From contig JAJTFW010000001.1 in NCBI GenBank assembly GCA_021299095.1, positions 1-46,536 of the forward strand: a stretch of 46,536 nucleotides of DNA. Reading direction: 5' to 3'. The stretch is from Sphingobacteriales bacterium. GTDB taxonomy: Bacteria; Bacteroidota; Bacteroidia; AKYH767-A; OLB10. This document shows, one piece after another, positions 1 through 7,716 of the stretch (its first letter is position 1; every line of letters starts with the position of its first letter). The notes below the pieces were generated by a model. The model was not told the origin of the DNA and did no database searches. It worked only from the letters and a program-made list of their open reading frames with translations. The position numbers were made by a program, and so were the translations under genes.

Positions 1-193
1 CGGCCTTCTTCTTAGGAGCGGCTTTCTTGGCAGCCTTCTTGGTTGCTTTTTTAGCAGCCTTTTTGGTAGCCTTCTTTGCAGATTTCTTGGCGGCTTTCTT
101 AGGAGCGGCCATAGCTTCAACATTGGTCATCTTGAAGCCGATTACGCGCGTTGCAGAAGCTGCGCTAGGGGTGTTTGACTTTTTCATTTCCAT
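1..193 (-). CDS. Lys/Ala-rich histone H1-like DNA-binding protein (3' end outside window)
   Basis: The gene reads leftward from an ATG at 193 and leaves the window after 64 codons. A second in-frame ATG lies at 187. The first ~27 residues (starting MEMKKSNTPSAASATRV) are mixed. After that the chain is almost only Lys, Ala, Thr, Ser and Pro in repeating AAKK/ATKK tetrapeptides framed by APKK. Such tails are typical of bacterial histone H1-like and SWIB-linked nucleoid proteins and should bind DNA through charge, so a nucleoid role is inferred. The N-terminus does not match the usual Bacteroidota histone H1 start that I know. A weak -7-like box (TAACCTTG, minus strand, 276-269) lies upstream. 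The repeat makes the opposite strand look like a hydrophobic ORF, which is spurious. Confidence 0.7.
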   Translation of the reverse strand, partial: MEMKKSNTPSAASATRVIGFKMTNVEAMAAPKKAAKKSAKKATKKAAKKATKKAAKKAAPKKKA

Positions 194-371
194 GTTTGTT
201 TTGATTGTTGAGGTTGTTTTGATTGGGTTAACGTTTAATATCTTGGGTTTGTACTGACTCTTTTCATTCAAGGTTACACTATTGCAATGTACTCGATGCG
301 GCCACTTCCCATACGAACGCTCCCTTCAACTTCCTTCTTTTCGCGGTCCGATGTGATGTTCATGGGTGATA

Positions 372-1622
372 TCAGGAGAGGCTGGTTACAATTTTATCTG
401 CATTGTATTTACCGGCCTTCAGATTAACCTGAATGTCCTTGAACGCTTTAATCGTATACTCTACATCTTCTATCGTGTGAACTGCGGTCGGAATTAAACG
501 GAGCATAATAACTCCTTTAGGTACGACTGGATACACAACCATGGAACAGAAGATGTCGTAATTCTCACGTAAATCAACAATCAGATTGGTAGCCTCTGGA
601 ATGGTACCATTCAGATATACCGGAGTCACCGGTGAATCGGTTTTGCCGATTTCGAATCCAGCTTTCTTAAGACCATCCTGGAGTGCGCGGGTTATTTTCC
701 ACAGATTGTCTTTCAGCTCAGGTCTTGTGCGCAACAACTCCAAGCGCTTCAATGCACCAATCACTAAGGGCATGGGCAGCGCTTTGGCAAAAATCTGTGA
801 GCGCATATTGTAGCGCATGTATTCAATCACTTGCTCTTCGCTACTGATAAATCCTCCGATAAGCGCCATTGACTTCGCAAAGGTGCCGAAATAAATATCG
901 ACCCCATCTTGACATCCCTGATGTTCTGCGGTACCCGCACCAGTCTTACCCATGGTACCGAAACCATGTGCATCGTCAACGTAAAGTCTGAAATTGAATC
1001 GCTTTTTAAGTTCAACAATCTCCTTCAGCTTGCCCTGATCGCCCGACATACCGAATACACCTTCAGTGATAACCAATATTCCACCGTTGGTCTGATCGGC
1101 TAGGCGAGTAGCACGCTCAAGCTGCTTTACAAGATTGTCGATGTCATTGTGCGGGTAAACAAAACGCTTACCCATGTGCAAACGAAGACCATCTATAATG
1201 CAGGCATGCGCTTCAGAATCGTAAACAATTACATCGTGTCGATCAACAAGACAGTCAATCGAGCTCACCATGCCCTGATATCCATAGTTAAGCAGAATGG
1301 TATCCTGCTTTCCCATGAAAGATGATAATTCAGCTTCAAGCTGCTCGTGTTGGTTTGAGTTACCGGACATCATCCGGGCACCCATGGGCAATGCCAATCC
1401 GAATTGAGCGGCAGCATCAGCATCGGCCTTTCGCACTTCAGGATGATTGGCTAGTCCCAGATAATTATTGAGACTCCACACCAACTTCTCTTTCCCACGA
1501 AAAAACATCTTGTTTGAAATTTCGCCTTCCAACTTAGGGAACGTGAAATAGCCATGCGCATCTTTCGCATGCATACCGAGCGGCCCTCGGTTTTTTCTGA
1601 TCTTCTCAAATATGTCGGTCAT
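372..1622 (-). CDS. PLP-dependent alpha-oxoamine synthase (serine palmitoyltransferase-like)
   Basis: A 416-residue fold-type I PLP enzyme of the 2-amino-3-ketobutyrate CoA ligase / 8-amino-7-oxononanoate synthase / serine palmitoyltransferase family. These enzymes condense an amino acid with an acyl thioester and release CO2. Visible motifs are the cofactor-stacking His in DSEAHACI (His139), the PLP-binding DDAHG (216-220) and the Schiff-base Lys250 in GTFAKSMA. In this phylum such enzymes start sphingolipid or sulfonolipid (capnine) synthesis, so the amino acid could be serine or cysteate. The sequence does not decide this, and a KBL-like role is also possible. An in-frame ATG exists at 1718, but its extra 32 residues are Asn/Lys-rich and unlike the family, so the ATG at 1622 is preferred. 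It diverges from bamD. Confidence 0.8.
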   Translation of the reverse strand: MTDIFEKIRKNRGPLGMHAKDAHGYFTFPKLEGEISNKMFFRGKEKLVWSLNNYLGLANHPEVRKADADAAAQFGLALPMGARMMSGNSNQHEQLEAELSSFMGKQDTILLNYGYQGMVSSIDCLVDRHDVIVYDSEAHACIIDGLRLHMGKRFVYPHNDIDNLVKQLERATRLADQTNGGILVITEGVFGMSGDQGKLKEIVELKKRFNFRLYVDDAHGFGTMGKTGAGTAEHQGCQDGVDIYFGTFAKSMALIGGFISSEEQVIEYMRYNMRSQIFAKALPMPLVIGALKRLELLRTRPELKDNLWKITRALQDGLKKAGFEIGKTDSPVTPVYLNGTIPEATNLIVDLRENYDIFCSMVVYPVVPKGVIMLRLIPTAVHTIEDVEYTIKAFKDIQVNLKAGKYNADKIVTSLS

Positions 1623-1635
1623 CTCTGCCTTTTGT

Positions 1636-1677
1636 TTTTGATGCGAACAATTGTTGCGATTGTTTTTTGCATCAAAA
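1636..1677 (-). promoter_or_regulatory. Inverted repeat in the leader of the PLP enzyme gene
   Basis: Perfect 9-bp arms TTTTGATGC (1636-1644) and GCATCAAAA (1669-1677) flank a 24-nt spacer that itself holds the 10-bp palindrome AACAATTGTT (1646-1655). The right arm overlaps a near-consensus -7 box (GAATTTTG on the minus strand, 1680-1673). This placement would suit an operator or a leader hairpin. Function is inferred only. If translation began at 1718 it would lie inside coding sequence. Confidence 0.3.
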
Positions 1678-1782
1678 TTCTCTGCCGAATATCCACACAT
1701 TTTTTTTGATGAGACCACATGTCACCTCAATCTTTTCAACAAGCAAATGTTAATCGCATGTTATGCTTGCGATGCGAATGTG

Positions 1783-1790
1783 TACATTCG
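1783..1790 (+). promoter_or_regulatory. Putative -7 box of the bamD operon (TACATTCG)
   Basis: TACATTCG differs from the Bacteroidota -7 consensus TAnnTTTG at one base and ends 20 nt before the bamD ATG. The same T-to-C change occurs before gyrA, the AIM24-family gene and the T9SS-domain gene. Confidence 0.4.
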
Positions 1791-1810
1791 CTGAGCGAAA
1801 ATTTCTTTCA

Positions 1811-2626
1811 ATGCACAAACTAAAATCAATTCTCATCGCGCTCGTTTGTACTGTTGCATTTTCATCGTGCAGTAAATTCCACCGACTGATGAAAAGCACA
1901 GACATGGAAGCGAAGTACACAGCAGCTGTGAAGTATTTCGACAAGAAAGATTATTACCACGCACTGCAATTGCTCGAGGAACTAAACACAGTATATCGCG
2001 GCACCTCGAAAGCGGAGATGACCTATTACTACTACACGTTCTGTACATATTATATCGACGACTTCACGCTTGCCGCATATCACTTCAACAATTTTGTGCA
2101 GAGTTATCCAAACAGCAAGTATGCGGAAGAGATGCAATATATGTATGCCTATTGCTACTACCTCGATTCGCCAATTGCAAGCCTTGACCAGACCAGCACG
2201 ATCGATGCAATCGATAAGTTCCAGATTTACATCAACAAATTTCCAGGCAGTGAACGTGTGGCAGAAGCGAACAAGTTGATTGATGAGTTGCGCGCCAAAC
2301 TGGAACGCAAAGCATTTGATAATGCCGAGATGTATTACAGAACGGAACATTATAAGGCCGCTGTTGTGGCGTTTAGCAATGCTTTGAAGGATTATCCAAA
2401 CAGTCAATTCCGTGAGAAGGCGATGTACCTCAGTTTCCGCAGTGCATACCTGTATGCCGACAATTCTGTAGAGGCTAAAAAAGCCGAGCGCTACCGCGCC
2501 GCACGGGAAGACTACCTGCGTTTAATAGACAATTTCCCGAAAAGTCGCTATCTTCGCGAAGCGGAAAACCTGTATGATAGTCTCCTCAAGAAAATAGGAG
2601 GAGCAGGTACAGCTCAAAACCCTTGA
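1811..2626 (+). CDS. bamD: Outer membrane assembly lipoprotein BamD
   Basis: A 271-residue lipoprotein subunit of the BAM complex, which inserts beta-barrel proteins into the outer membrane. The N-terminus is a lipoprotein signal peptide with lipobox FSSC, so Cys20 would be lipidated. The rest is TPR-like helical repeats: pairs such as YFDKKDYYHALQLLEELN and AAYHFNNFVQSYPNSKYAEE, then three more ending near the C-terminus with YDSLLKKI. Length and repeat pattern fit BamD (YfiO). A longer reading frame opens at 1763, but only the ATG at 1811 puts the signal peptide at the start. It heads the bamD-rpoZ-coaBC-DUF4835-recN block, whose conserved order in Bacteroidota supports the call. Confidence 0.92.
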   Translation: MHKLKSILIALVCTVAFSSCSKFHRLMKSTDMEAKYTAAVKYFDKKDYYHALQLLEELNTVYRGTSKAEMTYYYYTFCTYYIDDFTLAAYHFNNFVQSYPNSKYAEEMQYMYAYCYYLDSPIASLDQTSTIDAIDKFQIYINKFPGSERVAEANKLIDELRAKLERKAFDNAEMYYRTEHYKAAVVAFSNALKDYPNSQFREKAMYLSFRSAYLYADNSVEAKKAERYRAAREDYLRLIDNFPKSRYLREAENLYDSLLKKIGGAGTAQNP

Positions 2627-2660
2627 ATTCCGCGGCAGTACTATATTATATATGTATACC

Positions 2661-2981
2661 ATGGCAAACTACAAATCCTCCACAAACACGACCGTAACCC
2701 GCGATCTGCTCAATTTCGAGGAGAAAACAGGCAATATTTACGAGAGTATCGCTGTGCTGGCGAAGCGTGCCAACCACATCTCTGCCGATATGAAAGAGGA
2801 GCTGAACGAAAAGCTCAGCGAATTTGCCAGCATTACCGATAACCTCGAGGAAGTTTTTGAGAACCGGGAGCAAATCGAAATTTCCAAGCACTACGAGAAG
2901 CTTCCAAAGGCCAGTCTAGTAGCCATCCAGGAATACCTCGATGGAAAGATTTACCACCGGAATCCTGCCACCGAGCAGTAA
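2661..2981 (+). CDS. rpoZ: RNA polymerase omega subunit (Rpb6/RpoZ family)
   Basis: A 106-residue protein matching the divergent Bacteroidota omega subunit, which helps assemble and stabilise RNA polymerase. The stretch TGNIYESIAVLAKRANHIS resembles the omega/Rpb6 core in which a helix is followed by an A-x-R-A motif. A C-terminal helix (ASLVAIQEYLDGKI) follows. The call rests on this core, the size and above all the position between bamD and coaBC, where the phylum's omega gene sits. An alternative ATG lies nine bases upstream at 2652. The gap to coaBC is only 8 nt, so the genes are surely co-transcribed. Confidence 0.82.
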   Translation: MANYKSSTNTTVTRDLLNFEEKTGNIYESIAVLAKRANHISADMKEELNEKLSEFASITDNLEEVFENREQIEISKHYEKLPKASLVAIQEYLDGKIYHRNPATEQ

Positions 2982-2989
2982 TCCAACTC

Positions 2990-4198
2990 ATGCGGCTGTC
3001 CGGTAAACGGATCATTCTGGGCATCAGCGGAAGCATTGCCGCATACAAATCTGCATCAATTTGTCGGTTACTGATCAGTGAAGGGGCTGAAGTTCAGGTT
3101 GTTATGACCGAATCAGCTATCCAGTTCATCACACCATTAACCCTTTCTGTCCTTTCGAAGAACCCGGTGGCTACGGGCATGGTTCGCCCTGACCAGACCT
3201 GGGAAAACCACATTGAAAAGGGGCTTTGGGCCGATTTGATACTCGTTGCACCAGCCTCTGCACAGACCCTTTCGGCGTTTGCTGAGGGTCGATGCGAAAA
3301 CCTGCTGCAAGCCGTTTTTCTTTCCGCACGCTGCCCGGTCATGGTTGCACCCGCCATGGATCATGATATGTACCTGCATCCCTCCACGTCCCATAACCTT
3401 GCTGTACTGAAAAGCCGTGGCACCCTGGTACTTGATACGGTTACCGGCGAACTAGCTTCAGGCCTTTACGGAGAGGGTAGGATGCAGGAACCCGAAACCA
3501 TATTGGAGCGTGTTTGCCTGCATTTTTCAAACCGCAATCTTCCCTTGAGCGGTAAAACCATTCTTCTAAGTGCTGGACCTACACGGGAGCCTATCGATCC
3601 GGTTCGGTTTATCAGCAACCACTCAACCGGAAAAATGGGCATTGCTCTGGCTCAAGCACTACAGGAGTCCGGAGCCCATGTCATTCTCGTGGCAGGCCCC
3701 CTTCAAAGGCCGGTGCCAAAAGGCATTGAACACGTGCCAGTGGAAACCGCCGCCCAGATGCTGATGGAATGCCTACGGTACTTTCCAGGCTGCGATGGAG
3801 CCATTATGAGTGCAGCGGTTGCAGACTACAGGCCAGTAAATCCACATGATCAGAAACTGAAGAAGAATGGAGCCGAACTTAATCTGAATCTGGAGCCGAC
3901 AGCCGACATACTTGCGACCCTTGGACAACAGAAAAGTGCAAATCAGGTATTGGTGGGCTTTGCGCTTGAAACGGAAAACGAACTTGAACATGCACAATCA
4001 AAACTGGAGCGCAAAAACCTTGACCTAATTGTACTGAACTCTCTGCGCGATGTAGGTGCAGGTTTCGGAACAGATACGAACAAAGTAACCTTGCTTTTCA
4101 GGGATAAGAAAACCGTTGAATTCCCGTTATTGAGCAAGGACGAAACTGCCCGCCGAATCGTCGATTCCTTCATACCTTTGATCAATGCCAATGCGTAA
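2990..4198 (+). CDS. coaBC: Bifunctional phosphopantothenoylcysteine decarboxylase / phosphopantothenate-cysteine ligase
   Basis: A 402-residue enzyme catalysing two consecutive steps of coenzyme A synthesis in the cytosol. The N-terminal FMN-dependent decarboxylase domain (about 1-180) shows GISGSIAAYK, a candidate catalytic His74 (WENHI) and VAPAMDHDMY. The C-terminal CTP-dependent ligase domain (about 185-400) shows Asn210 in FISNHSTGKMG and Lys289 in QKLKK, both at the numbers used for the E. coli enzyme. The flexible flap normally written ACGxxGxGRM reads ASGLYGEGRM here, so the flap Cys is Ser157. I recall the same substitution in other Bacteroidota CoaBC proteins. The 3' end overlaps the next gene by up to 14 bases. 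Confidence 0.95.
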   Translation: MRLSGKRIILGISGSIAAYKSASICRLLISEGAEVQVVMTESAIQFITPLTLSVLSKNPVATGMVRPDQTWENHIEKGLWADLILVAPASAQTLSAFAEGRCENLLQAVFLSARCPVMVAPAMDHDMYLHPSTSHNLAVLKSRGTLVLDTVTGELASGLYGEGRMQEPETILERVCLHFSNRNLPLSGKTILLSAGPTREPIDPVRFISNHSTGKMGIALAQALQESGAHVILVAGPLQRPVPKGIEHVPVETAAQMLMECLRYFPGCDGAIMSAAVADYRPVNPHDQKLKKNGAELNLNLEPTADILATLGQQKSANQVLVGFALETENELEHAQSKLERKNLDLIVLNSLRDVGAGFGTDTNKVTLLFRDKKTVEFPLLSKDETARRIVDSFIPLINANA

Positions 4199-5090
4199 GT
4201 CCTTCCCATTTTTCATCCTGATGATTCTAGTTTCTGTCGCCAGCCGGGCACAGGAGTTGAATTGCATGGTCAGTGTCATTGCTCCTCGCATTCAAACATC
4301 CGACAAGCGGATTTTCACTACGCTACAAACCTCAATCATGGAGTTCATGAACAATACGAGGTGGACGGGAGACAAATACAAAAACGAGGAGAAAATCGAG
4401 TGTTCGATTCAAATCGAAATTACCGAACGAATCGGCAGCGATGAATTCAAGGGGACAATCCAGGTGAGCTCGCGCCGCCCGGTATTCGGAACATCGTACA
4501 ACTCACCCCTGTTGAATTACAAGGACGATGATCTCAGATTCCGATATGTTGAATACCAGCCATTGGATTATACGGATGGTCAGGTCAACCCAAACCTAGT
4601 CATGGTCATGGCCTTTTATGCCTATACCATCATCGGCTTTGACTATGACACCTACTCCCCGCTAGGTGGAGGCCCATACTTTTCCAAGGCCCAGGCAATT
4701 GTTGCTAACAGTGCCAATTCGGCGGAACCTGGTTGGAAGGCTTTTGAAGGATTACGAAATCGTTTCTGGTTGATTGAGAACATCAACAATCCGATTTACA
4801 AGCCCATCCGCCAGTTCTACTACGACTTTCACCGCAAGGGCTTGGATACAATGGTTAAAAAACGAGACGAGTCGATTCGGCAGATTTCAACGAGCCTCGA
4901 AAAGCTGAGAAAAGTACACAACGACAAGCCGCTCTCCGTTTTTATGAAAACGCTTTTTGATGCCAAGTCAGAAGAGATGGTCAACCTGTTTACCGGTGCG
5001 CCCGGTGATGTTCAATCCACCGCAAAACAGACCTTGAGTACAATCGACCCGATCAACACGAGCAAATACCAGAAAATCACCGGAGGCTAA
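4185..5090 (+). CDS. Secreted DUF4835 family protein
   Basis: About 300 residues with a Sec signal peptide (FPFFILMILVSVASRAQ) cleaved after SRA. The mature part carries FRYVEYQPLDYTDGQ and VMVMAFYAYTIIGFDYDTYS. This sequence and its place between coaBC and recN mark the Bacteroidota-specific DUF4835 family. It is probably periplasmic or envelope-associated and its function is unknown. The start is either 4185 or the in-frame ATG at 4191. Both overlap the end of coaBC, so translation is likely coupled. Confidence 0.85.
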   Translation: MPMRKSFPFFILMILVSVASRAQELNCMVSVIAPRIQTSDKRIFTTLQTSIMEFMNNTRWTGDKYKNEEKIECSIQIEITERIGSDEFKGTIQVSSRRPVFGTSYNSPLLNYKDDDLRFRYVEYQPLDYTDGQVNPNLVMVMAFYAYTIIGFDYDTYSPLGGGPYFSKAQAIVANSANSAEPGWKAFEGLRNRFWLIENINNPIYKPIRQFYYDFHRKGLDTMVKKRDESIRQISTSLEKLRKVHNDKPLSVFMKTLFDAKSEEMVNLFTGAPGDVQSTAKQTLSTIDPINTSKYQKITGG

Positions 5091-5123
5091 AATCCACCGA
5101 TTTGATATCAATCGTCTTTTCAG

Positions 5124-6776
5124 ATGCTCACCCGAATCATCGTCCGGAATTTCGTTCTCATCGAGGAACTCGAAATCGGCTTCAGCGATGGTCTCAATGT
5201 CATCACCGGTGAAACCGGCGCGGGGAAATCGATTCTTCTCGGCGCATTTTCACTTTTTCTGGGTCAGCGAGCCGATTCAACTGTTTTACTGAACAAGAAC
5301 CATAAGTGTGTTGTAGAAGGTCACTTTGACATCAGTCGATATGGTCTGGAAGAGGTATTCAAGTCCTTTGAACTGGATTATGAACCGACCAGTATTCTAA
5401 GAAGAGAAATCAGCGGTGAGGGTAAATCCAGAGCGTTCATTAATGACACCCCGGTAACCCTTTCGACATTGAAAGAAATATCGGAACACCTTGTCGATAT
5501 ACACAGCCAGCACGAGAATCTTCTACTGACCACCAGTCGTTTTCAGCTTAGCGCAATTGATGCAATGGCATCAAATGAGACCATTCTTGAAGAGTACAGA
5601 CAACACTACCGTACGTTCAAGCGTCTCACCGAAAAGATCGAAAAACTCAAGACCGAAGAAACCAGAAATCAGGCCGAACAAGACTACATCCAGTTTCAAT
5701 TCGACGAGTTGCAATCCGCAAACCTGATAGCCGGAGAACTAGAAGGACTTGAACAGGAAAGAGACCGGCTTGATCACGCAAGCGAAATTCTGCAGCAACT
5801 TGCTGCAGCGGTTGATGCCTTGGCTACTGGCGATGAGAACATCAGTACACGCCTGCAACGCCTCACCCAGATGGTCAATGGTTTGGTGCGATTCGATGCC
5901 AAGCTTTCGGATTCATCCAACAGGCTTCAGGCATTACACATTGAATTGAAAGACATCGCGGCTGAACTCGAACTGCATGCACGTGGTGTCAGCAGCGATC
6001 CCGATCGACTTCAAACAGTCGAATCAAGGCTCGATGTAATTTACTCCCTGTTGAAAAAACACCGTCAGCAGGATGTGGATGGCCTGATCGCCTTACGTCA
6101 GGACCTGTCTACCAGACTTAGCAGCAATTTGCAATTGAGTGAAGAAATCGAACGCACCCTGCTAGAGTTGGCTAAATCCGAACAAGCCATGAAGAAAAGC
6201 GGAGATGCACTTTCTACATCCAGAGCCAAGGTCACTCCGCAATTTGAAAAATCCATCCGAAAGCGCCTTGGCGAAGTCGCCATGCCGCATGCTGAATTGC
6301 GTGTTCAATGCGATAAACGTGAAGCCGGTCCCGATGGGTTTGATGCTGTTCGCTTCCTCTTTTCTGCAAATAAGGGAGGTGAATTTCGTGAGTTGTCAAA
6401 GGCAGCCTCCGGAGGCGAAATGTCGCGCCTGATGCTCTGCATCAAATCCCTGATTGCCCGACAAACCTCGATGCCGACCGTGATTTTTGACGAGATCGAT
6501 ACAGGTATCTCCGGTGAAACAGCCGCACGAGTCGGTTCAATATTGCAAGAGATGTCCGAGGGGCATCAATTGATGGTGATTACCCACCTGCCACAAATCG
6601 CCTCGAAAGGAAACCACCATTACAAGGTCATCAAAGAAACCCGCAAGAACGAAACCCGATCCATGCTCATTTGCCTTGACCAGGATGAGCGTGTAAAAGA
6701 GGTGGCACGTATGCTGAGTGGGGAGGACCTAAGCACGGCTGCACTTGAAAATGCCCGTGTATTGATCCAAGGCTGA
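5124..6776 (+). CDS. recN: DNA repair protein RecN
   Basis: A 550-residue SMC-like ATPase that acts in double-strand break repair. Walker A is GETGAGKS at residues 29-36. It is followed by a long coiled-coil region (about 150-370) rich in Glu, Leu and Gln. The ABC signature is SGGEMSRL (about 428-435) and Walker B is VIFDEIDTG (about 452-460), followed by the switch His in VITHLPQIAS. Length and domain order are normal for RecN. It is the last clear member of the bamD operon, starting 33 nt after the DUF4835 gene. Confidence 0.96.
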   Translation: MLTRIIVRNFVLIEELEIGFSDGLNVITGETGAGKSILLGAFSLFLGQRADSTVLLNKNHKCVVEGHFDISRYGLEEVFKSFELDYEPTSILRREISGEGKSRAFINDTPVTLSTLKEISEHLVDIHSQHENLLLTTSRFQLSAIDAMASNETILEEYRQHYRTFKRLTEKIEKLKTEETRNQAEQDYIQFQFDELQSANLIAGELEGLEQERDRLDHASEILQQLAAAVDALATGDENISTRLQRLTQMVNGLVRFDAKLSDSSNRLQALHIELKDIAAELELHARGVSSDPDRLQTVESRLDVIYSLLKKHRQQDVDGLIALRQDLSTRLSSNLQLSEEIERTLLELAKSEQAMKKSGDALSTSRAKVTPQFEKSIRKRLGEVAMPHAELRVQCDKREAGPDGFDAVRFLFSANKGGEFRELSKAASGGEMSRLMLCIKSLIARQTSMPTVIFDEIDTGISGETAARVGSILQEMSEGHQLMVITHLPQIASKGNHHYKVIKETRKNETRSMLICLDQDERVKEVARMLSGEDLSTAALENARVLIQG

Positions 6777-6805
6777 TCCGGACAGGCTTCATCCGGCCAA
6801 AGCAT

Positions 6806-6813
6806 TACTTTTG
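6806..6813 (+). promoter_or_regulatory. -7 box of fabI (TACTTTTG)
   Basis: Perfect TAnnTTTG, ending 19 nt before the fabI ATG. No clear -33 TTTG is seen at the usual spacing. It suggests fabI is transcribed separately from recN. Confidence 0.55.
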
Positions 6814-6832
6814 GCTCACCAATCCAATTCAC

Positions 6833-7645
6833 ATGGCTTACTCTCTCCTTAATGGTAAACGCGGCATCATTTTCGGTGCGCTCGATCCCAATTCAATCGC
6901 CTGGAAGGTAGCGGTCCGCGCTCACGAAGAAGGTGCACGCTTCACACTAACCAATGCCCCTGTCGCCTTGCGTATGGGAGCCATCAACCAACTTGCGGAA
7001 CAATGTGGTGCCCGCGTTATCGGTGCCGATGCCACCTCGAATGCAGATCTTGAACAGCTGTTTACACAATCCATGGAGGAGCTAGGCGGGAAAATCGATT
7101 TCGTTTTGCACTCCATCGGTATGTCTCCGAACGTCCGCAAAGGCCGTGCATATACCGACCTGGATTATGACTTTTACCACAAAACAATGGACATTTCAGC
7201 CATGTCACTGCACAGAGTACTTCAGTCTGCCATGCGCATGGATGCCATGTCGGAGTGGGGTAGTGTAGTAGCCCTTACCTACATCGCAGCGCAGCGTGTG
7301 TTCCCCGATTACAACGACATGGCCGATGCAAAGTCCATGCTGGAGAGCATTGCGCGGAGTTACGGATACCATTATGGCAAGGCAAAAAAGGTACGTGTGA
7401 ATACCATTTCGCAGTCACCAACCAAGACTACCGCCGGACAGGGTGTGAAAGGCTTCGATGGCTTTTTCAACTATGCGGATGCAATTTCACCATTGGGCAA
7501 TGCATCTGCCGAGGCCTGTGCAGACTATTGCCTGACTCTATTCTCCGACCTGACTAGGCATGTCACTATGCAAAATCTCTTTCATGATGGAGGATTTTCA
7601 TACACAGGTGTCAGCAATGAGGTCATGGAAAAATTCAACTCCTGA
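6833..7645 (+). CDS. fabI: Enoyl-ACP reductase (NADH), FabI type
   Basis: A 270-residue short-chain dehydrogenase-fold enzyme performing the last reduction in each cycle of type II fatty acid synthesis. FabI features are the modified nucleotide-binding start KRGIIFGALDPNSIAWK, VLHSIGMSP, Tyr150 in LTYIAAQ, and the catalytic pair Tyr160 and Lys167 in YNDMADAK (Tyr-x6-Lys). The NTISQSPTKTTAGQGVKGF loop near 190-208 fits the substrate-binding loop. FabI is the triclosan target in many bacteria. It has its own -7 box and ends at a bidirectional terminator. Confidence 0.95.
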   Translation: MAYSLLNGKRGIIFGALDPNSIAWKVAVRAHEEGARFTLTNAPVALRMGAINQLAEQCGARVIGADATSNADLEQLFTQSMEELGGKIDFVLHSIGMSPNVRKGRAYTDLDYDFYHKTMDISAMSLHRVLQSAMRMDAMSEWGSVVALTYIAAQRVFPDYNDMADAKSMLESIARSYGYHYGKAKKVRVNTISQSPTKTTAGQGVKGFDGFFNYADAISPLGNASAEACADYCLTLFSDLTRHVTMQNLFHDGGFSYTGVSNEVMEKFNS

Positions 7646-7670
7646 GATTTTTTATTCTCAACCCACCTAC

Positions 7671-7707
7671 AAAGAAGAACGCCCCGCTAAGCAGGGCGTT
7701 TTTCTTT
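7671..7707. terminator. Bidirectional terminator between fabI and clpC
   Basis: A 14-bp stem (7671-7684 with 7694-7707, one G-T wobble) closes a 9-nt loop. The core is AACGCCC/GGGCGTT. A-rich and T-rich flanks make it work in both directions, for fabI (+) and clpC (-). Confidence 0.88.
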
Positions 7708-7716
7708 GTACAGTAA

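Noticed and set aside
27-257. Hydrophobic Phe/Ala-rich open frame on the plus strand
   Set aside because: It is the antisense of the Lys/Ala repeat gene; AAG/GCC codons read backwards give Phe/Leu/Ala. It has no promoter or start context.
274-363. 29-codon minus-strand frame (MNITSDREKKEVEG...)
   Set aside because: Too short to judge, with no ribosome-binding or promoter signal, and its stop overlaps the weak -7-like box of the next gene. It could be a real small protein but I cannot support it.
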